Source: Nothopassalora personata (taxonomy: Eukaryota > Ascomycota > Dothideomycetes > Mycosphaerellales > Mycosphaerellaceae). Taken from it: 64,000 bases of DNA. Made by a program: the position numbers and the translations under genes. The DNA lies in the NCBI GenBank assembly GCA_033816765.1, contig CM066290.1, positions 1 to 64,000 on the forward strand. Reading direction: 5' to 3'. The notes under the pieces were generated by a model. That model saw nothing but the letters and a program-made list of their open reading frames with translations. It was not told the origin of the DNA and ran no database searches. Positions 58,740 through 64,000 of this stretch are shown one piece after another. Every line of letters starts with the position of its first letter. Within the stretch, counting starts at the first letter, position 1.

Positions 58740-59650
58740 AGAGCCCGACGACCTAAGACCGCGAACGATGCTATTAATGCCTTAGCTACTTATATAGGTA
58801 ACGACACCCTTAAGGTTAGTAAGCTAGAATACTACTATAGCGACCGAGACAAGTTCGACACTTAGGTCTCTTAGATAGATATATACTTCTTATTTAACTC
58901 TATGCCTAAGAACCTTAAGCCTATCTTTACTACTACCTTTTTAAGAGAACGAGCATAGCATTAGGTTAAACTATTCCTTAGGAAATACCTAGATAGTAAC
59001 GGAGAAGACAATGCCGACGGAATCTTTAGGTTATATAACTATCTTAAGTATGCTATAAAGAGCGTCTTTAGTGTCTCTAATAAGATTACTACTGCCGTTC
59101 GTGTTATTTAGCATTTAACCTAGAAGACATCTACTACCGAATATGCTACTAAATTCTAGGAATACGCGTAACTTACCGATTAGGACGACGAAGCACTTTA
59201 AGTTATATACTAAAGAGGACTAAAGGAGCATATTAAGGACGAGTTAATAAGGGACGGTCGGAAGATCGATAGCTTAGGCGACCTCGTTAGAGTTACGATT
59301 AATCTTAACGATAAGCTCTACGAGAGAGCTATAGAACGACGATACGATTCTAAGGTATCCGGAAAGGCTAGATATACACTAGGCTTTAATAACCGTAATA
59401 GAGGCTTCTACGATAACTATAATAATAAGCCTAGGGATAAACCGTACTACGGACTATAGCTAATAGAACTCGACGTTACCGAGAAAGGTCGTAAGATTAG
59501 GAATAGTAACGGGAATAGAGCATCCCGGAGTTCGAAAGAAACACGAACTTACTACGGATATAGTAAACCTAGCTACCTAGTAAGGGACTACCGCGGTAAG
59601 AATATAGTACGCCGCGAATAGTTTAATATAATACAACCCCGAACTAGTAA
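58740..59650 (+). pseudogene. gag: RIP-inactivated Gag of family A
   Basis: Plus-strand frame with a Retrotrans_gag-like region (FDT..S at 58855, FNSMPKNLKPIFT, YLDSNGEDNADGIFRLYNYL) and stops of RIP type. Near 59545 the former zinc knuckle reads YYGYSKPSYLVRDYRGKN. Its three cysteines and the histidine are all tyrosines, as expected when TGT/TGC become TAT/TAC and CAT/CAC become TAT/TAC. Confidence 0.8.
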
Positions 59651-61005
59651 ATCTAAGAGTAGCGTTAGATCTTAAGGAGATACCGACTATACTCGGAGAG
59701 TAGGGGACAGAGCTAGTAATAGAAGTACAACGCCTCTCCTAGACCCCTTAGAAGGACGAGGAGGATACTATAGATAGTAAATAGTAGTTATTCTATTTAA
59801 TGCAAAGAACTAACTACGATAGTTTAATATAATAATACGAAGAGTCGACTACGAGATTAAACCCGAGTCTCGAAATAGTTATAGAAGCCTTTATTAGCGA
59901 TTCTATTACTAAGACTCGTGTTAAGTTTACTACGCCGCGAAGTTAGGCGTAGGGTATTAGCCTTAATAACCGAGAGGAACCCTAGGAGCGACGTATAGGC
60001 AAAACGCTACGCTCCGAGAAGTAGACATCAACGAGTCCTACTTTAACGACGATAGAAGCAATAAGGAAAACTAGGACCTAGGATAGAACGGATCGTAGTT
60101 ACCGGAACTATAGGAAGAAAGTTAAGAAACTACCAGGCTAGATACTATCGAAGAAGATTAGGATCCGGAAGAATTAAGCGAAGAAGATTCCTCCGAAGGA
60201 GAAGAGAGCGATACTAACGACGACAATAAATAACTAACCTTTTCGATTAACGTACCTAAGAAATTATATAATATAATCGTACACCTATAAAGAAGGCACG
60301 AGGAATTTCTACCTAAGATAGGCGGACGAAGGATACTACACTCTATTAAGTTTAATAAGACACTCGACACCCTACGAGGTATAGCCTAGGGATACCTACT
60401 TATAGAAACAACCGAGAATCTAGTAACCGCTATTATAGAACGACTACTAATCGGGAGCCGAATAATAGGAACCGGATATTTTATACCGTTAGGAACATTT
60501 ATATCGAATAAATTACGTAACGTAGGATAACACGTACGCGTACTCTACTTAGAAACGTAGAAGATCTAGGAACGTTACTAAATATAGGTGTAGATATAGA
60601 AAGGCTCGCGCTAGGTTTAAGCGGAGGCCTCGAGACACGAAGTACGACGTTCTATATACGAATAGAAAAAAGGATTAACTCCCTAGGAATAAGCGACTAA
60701 ATGGAGTTATATAACTTAGAAAAGGCTTAAGCATTACTAACGACAATAGTGTTTTGAACTAAGATTATCGTTAACGGGTATAAGATAGATACTATAATAG
60801 ATTCCGGAGTAAGCGGAAACTTTACCTCCGAATTATTTATTATAAGACATAGGATCGCTAGTTATAAGAAGGAAGAGGGTTATAAATTAATTACGGTAGA
60901 CGGATTATCCTTACCTAGTATAGAGCGCGAGACGATACCGCTACTACTTACTATCTAACGGCACTACGAGGAGATTATCTTAGATATTACTAATATTAAC
61001 GACTG

Positions 61006-61400
61006 ATTAGTTATATTAACCTTAGGTTTAGTTGTGTCGACCTTAGGTTTAGAGGGGGGGGTTCCTTAGGTCTAACTTGCCCCTATTTCATTTAGGTTTA
61101 ATTAGACATTTAGGTAAGCTAGCGGGACTAGTATAGCTATTAAGATATATACTGCGCAGTTGAGCATTGTAAGCGTAGCATTAAGGTAACAATTCAATTT
61201 ATACCTCTCGAGTAGAGGGCATAGGGGTTTAGGTCCGCTAATCCTCTTATTTTATCCGGCTACTGCGCTACTCGTCACGTGACCTAATTTTACGGTCCCG
61301 GGACCGGCAAATACCTCTGCTTACATAAGCGCTGCTCCACACTACTACAACTTAGACAGGCCTATATAGGGTAGTTAGTAGACATTATTTTAGTAGTTAA
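61006..61400 (+). repeat. LTR-like repeat C, copy 2
   Basis: Inverted relative to 38425-38800 and less mutated (keeps GCGCAGTTGAGCATTG and CACGTGACC). It contains a palindrome copy at 61287-61311. It sits between the family A protease and a new gag frame, so it could be the 5' LTR of the element whose gag begins at 61692. Confidence 0.55.
61287..61311. repeat. Palindrome copy inside repeat C, copy 2
   Basis: Core CGGTCCCGGGACCGG with slightly asymmetric AT arms. Confidence 0.8.
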
Positions 61401-61461
61401 TAAGGGGGGTATTAAGTATACACCCGGTAGCGTATTAGTATCCAGTTTATAAGGTTAAAAT

Positions 61462-61603
61462 CACGGTTTAAGGTCTAAGGTTTACGGTTAGGGTTATTAC
61501 TTAAGGTTAAGGTTTAATGTTAAGGTTCAAGGTTAAGGTTTACGGTTAAGGTTTAAGGTTAAGGTTTACGGTTAAGGTCGACTAAGGTCGAAAACACTTA
61601 AGG
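61462..61603. repeat. Degenerate GGTTAA/GGTTTA tandem repeat, telomere-like
   Basis: A run of 5-7-bp units AAGGTT, ACGGTT, AAGGTC and one GTTAGGGTTA. It resembles the TTAGGG strand of the telomere after drift. It precedes a gag-like frame and ends at a GGTCGACTAAGGTCG duplication. Confidence 0.75.
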
Positions 61604-61691
61604 TCTAAGGTATTTAGTAATAACTACGGTTATAAGGTCCTATTAAGTAACAACTAGTATTAGCACATTCTAAAGTAAGTACTACGTAATA

Positions 61692-62451
61692 ATGGATACG
61701 GCTGCATTACTAGAAAAACTTAGTACCTTTACCGACATAGGTAGAGGCTACGAATAGCCTATGAACCCTACGAAAATGGAAGGGGTCTATAGGGATTCTA
61801 TCCCTTATAAGGGGATAGAGGAATCGGGGGAAGGGGAAACACCTAAATCTAGTAAGGAAGGGAGAAGCGGAACTAGCGCCGCTAAATTAGGTATAGGTAT
61901 AGGAACGAACAGTACAATTAGAATAGATACTATAACTACCCTCTTTAGACGATTAGCAGTAGTAATAGAAAACGCTAGCCCTCGCTTTCCACCTCTAGGA
62001 GGTGCTAAGAATCCGTTCTTTAATAGCACTAATACTACTAAGTTCTAGGAGCGGTTTAGCGACCTAATAGACTAGTATCCGCCTCGGGCATCTATTAAGA
62101 AGGATAATTTCTAGGGCAGATTTAAGCGCAATTGCGAAACTACTATCCGGCGCGTAGTTATAAGGCTGCCTAGGTAGCTCACTAATAAGGCACGTTTTAG
62201 GAGGGCGTTCTTATTAGAGTTCTTAAGGTTTAACGCCTACTCGTTGTTAGGGAGTCGGGAATATCTTAAGGAGATTATTAGGGCGCAGTAAGGCAAGAGG
62301 CCTAAAGAACAAGATGTGAAGGAATTTATCCGCCTATTTGTATCCTTAAGTGACCTAATTGAACCTAAGGATTTGGATAATAGCTCCCGGAGTCGCCTCC
62401 TCCTTTAGGGATTACTAGAGGGAGTCGCGAAAGCGGTCTATAAGGCTTACG
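61692..62451 (+). pseudogene. gag: RIP-damaged Gag of a gypsy-type element, cut by insertion
   Basis: Frame from ATG 61692 (MDTAALLEKLSTFTDIGRG) with six or so TAG/TAA stops. It includes a Gly/Ser/Lys-rich linker, then FSDLID.YPPRASIKKDNF and KEFIRLFVSLSDLIEPKDLD, a retroviral Gag-like helical region near 62320. The frame is interrupted at 62451 by the LTR of the fresh element. Its pol is probably beyond that insertion, outside the window. Bases 61401-61691 upstream hold only the degenerate repeat and a leader. Confidence 0.6.
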
Positions 62452-62947
62452 TGTCACGGTCTCCCATCAGGAAGGATCCCACCTGGGAGCTGAGAAGCCT
62501 TCCGGGCCAAAAGAGAGTGGGAGTGAATGTTCAGATTTGCATGTGAATGCCAAGCCCGACAACATTCACAGCCTAAACCAGCCCCCACCCATGACACCTC
62601 AGGCACTAATGGACAGCGGCACCTCGGGACGTCACACCGTCACTGCCTGTGACTCGGAGAAGGCCCGCGCACGTGGAGGAAGCCCGTGGATACCCGTAGG
62701 AGGGTTGGAATGTTTGGTGAATGACAAAGTTTGGTGTTTGCCATGTGCAGCAAACACACAAACACGCAAACACGAGGACGCGCAACACGCGGGGGGATTG
62801 TACAAATAGCCGGCTTGCTCCCTAAGCCTCTCTCTTCTCTTCTTCGTCTTTCGTCTTGTGTAGCTAGCCTACCATACCTTTGTACCTGCAGCTGCATTTC
62901 GCACCTGCTTCTTAGTCCAGTTCCCAAGCCAGGCTCTCGCCCTGACA
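62452..62947 (+). repeat. 5' LTR of the second fresh gypsy element
   Basis: 496 bp from TGTCACGGTCTCCC to GCCCTGACA. TATA-like TACAAATA at about 62800 lies some 45 bp before GTCTTTCGT (62846-62854), the putative transcript start region. The middle carries GCAAACACACAAACACGCAAACACG short repeats. Confidence 0.82.
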
Positions 62948-62958
62948 TTACGAAAGAC
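62948..62958 (+). promoter_or_regulatory. Primer-binding site, self-priming type
   Basis: ACGAAAGAC (62950-62958), two bases past the LTR end, is the exact reverse complement of GTCTTTCGT at 62846-62854 in the LTR. Same geometry as in the 5795-13333 element. Confidence 0.68.
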
Positions 62959-62985
62959 CTTCAACAACACCCCGCTATCTTCACC

Positions 62986-64000
62986 ATGGCCGACAACGCT
63001 CAAGGAATCCCAACAGAAGAAGAAGACAATTTCCACTTCAGTGAATACCAGAATGTACCCCAGGATGCAGCAGGATACGCCGCCTGGGCCAACGACAATC
63101 CCGACCACGCCTTCCGCTTGCTTCAGCGCACGCTGAACTCCTTCCGCGTTACAGCCCAGGAGTATCAGCAGGCGCAAACCCAACAAGCAGGCACTGCGAC
63201 CTACGTTGAGAGACTCGAGCGTCTGCTTAACAACCTCGACACAGGCGACCGTAACGGCGGCGCGCGACTCAGCAAGAAGGTCAACGACCCAGACGAGTTC
63301 ACGGGTGACAAGAGCAAGTACGAGGCCTTCATCACCCAACTCACCATCAAGCTCAAGGCCAATGCCGACCATTTCCCTGAGGAACATCAGCGTGTGGCCT
63401 ACGTCTTCTCCCTCCTCCGTGACAAGGCCCTCGACCAGGTCCGTCACTACATCGACGCAGACTCTCAAGACATCACCTGCCCAGATGCTGCCACTCTGAT
63501 TGAGGACCTAGGTGCTGCCTTTGGAGACCCAGACCGACGCTCTACAGCTCAGAACGTCATCGCCTCCCTCCAGCAGAAGAACAAGAGCTTCCTCGACTAC
63601 TACTCTGCCTTCTCGCGTGAGATTGGCTACACTGGATACGACAGTGAGGCCAAGAAGTCTATGCTGTACCGCGGCCTCTCTACAGAGCTCCTACACGCAC
63701 TCGAGGACAAGGACGTCAAGAACATGACGTACGAAGAACTCGTGGCCAAGTGTCAGAGCCTCGACTCGAACATGAAGCACACCAGTGCCCTCATCGCAGC
63801 TCGAGGTGGCCCGAGGCAGCCTCGAGCCCCTGGTGCACCCTTCACTCCTCCTGCTCCTCCGGCTCGCGTTGCTACCGCTCCTCCAGCCACTGGTGAGCCG
63901 ATGGACCTCTCTGCTGGTGCTGCCACTACCCGAGCCCCTGGGCTCGTGGGTGGTAAGCTTACAGCTGAAGAGAAGGCCCGTCGTCGCCAGCTCGGCCTCT
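62986..64000 (+). CDS. gag: Gag of second fresh gypsy element (3' end outside window)
   Basis: Frame opens at ATG 62986 (MADNAQGIPTEEEDNFHF), the first ATG after the LTR and preceded by TTCACC, and stays open for 338 codons to the window edge. Residues about 60-85 form a short helical region. Residues about 100-270 match the Retrotrans_gag pattern: DPDEFTGDKSKYEAFITQL, then VFSLLRDKALDQVRHYI, LGAAFGDPDRR, FLDYYSAFSREIGY and LSTELLHAL. Then comes a Pro/Ala-rich linker (PRAPGAPFTPPAPPARV) and MDLSAG..T, typical of the stretch before a zinc knuckle. It would form the particle shell. No stops or frameshifts, consistent with a recent insertion. Confidence 0.9.
   Translation, partial: MADNAQGIPTEEEDNFHFSEYQNVPQDAAGYAAWANDNPDHAFRLLQRTLNSFRVTAQEYQQAQTQQAGTATYVERLERLLNNLDTGDRNGGARLSKKVNDPDEFTGDKSKYEAFITQLTIKLKANADHFPEEHQRVAYVFSLLRDKALDQVRHYIDADSQDITCPDAATLIEDLGAAFGDPDRRSTAQNVIASLQQKNKSFLDYYSAFSREIGYTGYDSEAKKSMLYRGLSTELLHALEDKDVKNMTYEELVAKCQSLDSNMKHTSALIAARGGPRQPRAPGAPFTPPAPPARVATAPPATGEPMDLSAGAATTRAPGLVGGKLTAEEKARRRQLGL

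Larger units (their letters stand above)
58267..61005 (+). mobile_element. Family A gypsy, copy 3 (5' part)
   Basis: 5' LTR 58267-58644, gag, and the gag/protease interval up to the protease. 59836-61005 matches 176-1345 of the telomeric copy. It ends after ACTAATAT, where repeat C begins. It supplies the gag region lost from copy 1. Confidence 0.85.
62452..64000 (+). mobile_element. Second fresh Ty3/gypsy element (5' part, runs off window)
   Basis: LTR 62452-62947, self-priming type primer-binding site, then an open gag frame to the window edge. CA/TG dinucleotides are normal, so no RIP. It is inserted in RIP-mutated gag-like DNA. LTR ends TGTCA/TGACA are like those of the 5795-13333 element, but the sequence and Gag are different, so it is a separate family. 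The 3' half and target duplication lie outside the window. Confidence 0.88.

Overview
The window is a chromosome end of a filamentous ascomycete. It opens with 29 CCCTAA repeats, and almost everything beyond that is repetitive DNA carrying the repeat-induced point mutation (RIP) signature. CpA and TpG are nearly gone, TpA is in excess, CpG is kept, and old coding frames are broken by TAG/TAA in place of CAG/CAA/TGG, mostly without frameshifts. RIP, a HET-domain gene and Tf1/sushi-like chromodomain retrotransposons fit Pezizomycotina, possibly a Dothideomycete; the class is inference. Layout: 1-175 telomere. 176-5560 RIP-mutated Ty3/gypsy element (family A) abutting the telomere. 5795-13333 a complete, apparently intact Ty3/gypsy chromovirus with identical 193-bp LTRs, a TATAA target duplication, gag and pol joined by a textbook -1 frameshift signal, and a self-priming type primer-binding site. 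14.5-20.6 kb is the only island of ordinary sequence: a decayed serine-rich gene with three in-frame stops, a HET-domain fragment, and one long intact gene for a disordered, probably nuclear protein. 20.63-31.73 kb is a large RIP-mutated element with terminal inverted repeats carrying a DUF6589-like gene and a RecQ-like helicase on opposite strands. 32-62.4 kb is a nested pile of RIP-mutated retroelements: gypsy families A, B and C plus a Ty1/copia element at 39706-45633 with 247-bp LTRs and a GTTCT duplication. Younger unmutated DNA is inserted into this pile: three copies of a 0.76-kb non-coding SINE-like element and a solo LTR at 34974-35289. From 62452 a second fresh self-priming gypsy element begins (496-bp LTR, start of gag) and runs off the end. 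How the parts relate: the RIP-mutated layer is old and coding-dead. The fresh gypsy elements, the SINE-like copies and the solo LTR landed in it later and still carry CA/TG dinucleotides, so RIP has either stopped or not yet acted on them. Families A and B both carry a Cys-cluster plus coiled-coil reading frame in antisense behind pol, and family A also carries a tRNA-like sequence there. A perfectly symmetric CCGGTCCCGGGACCGG-type palindrome recurs four times in the RIP-mutated part. The most system-like candidate is the 11-kb DUF6589/RecQ element. The best supported molecular findings are the frameshift and self-priming signals of the intact element and the retrotransposition hallmarks of the SINE-like family.
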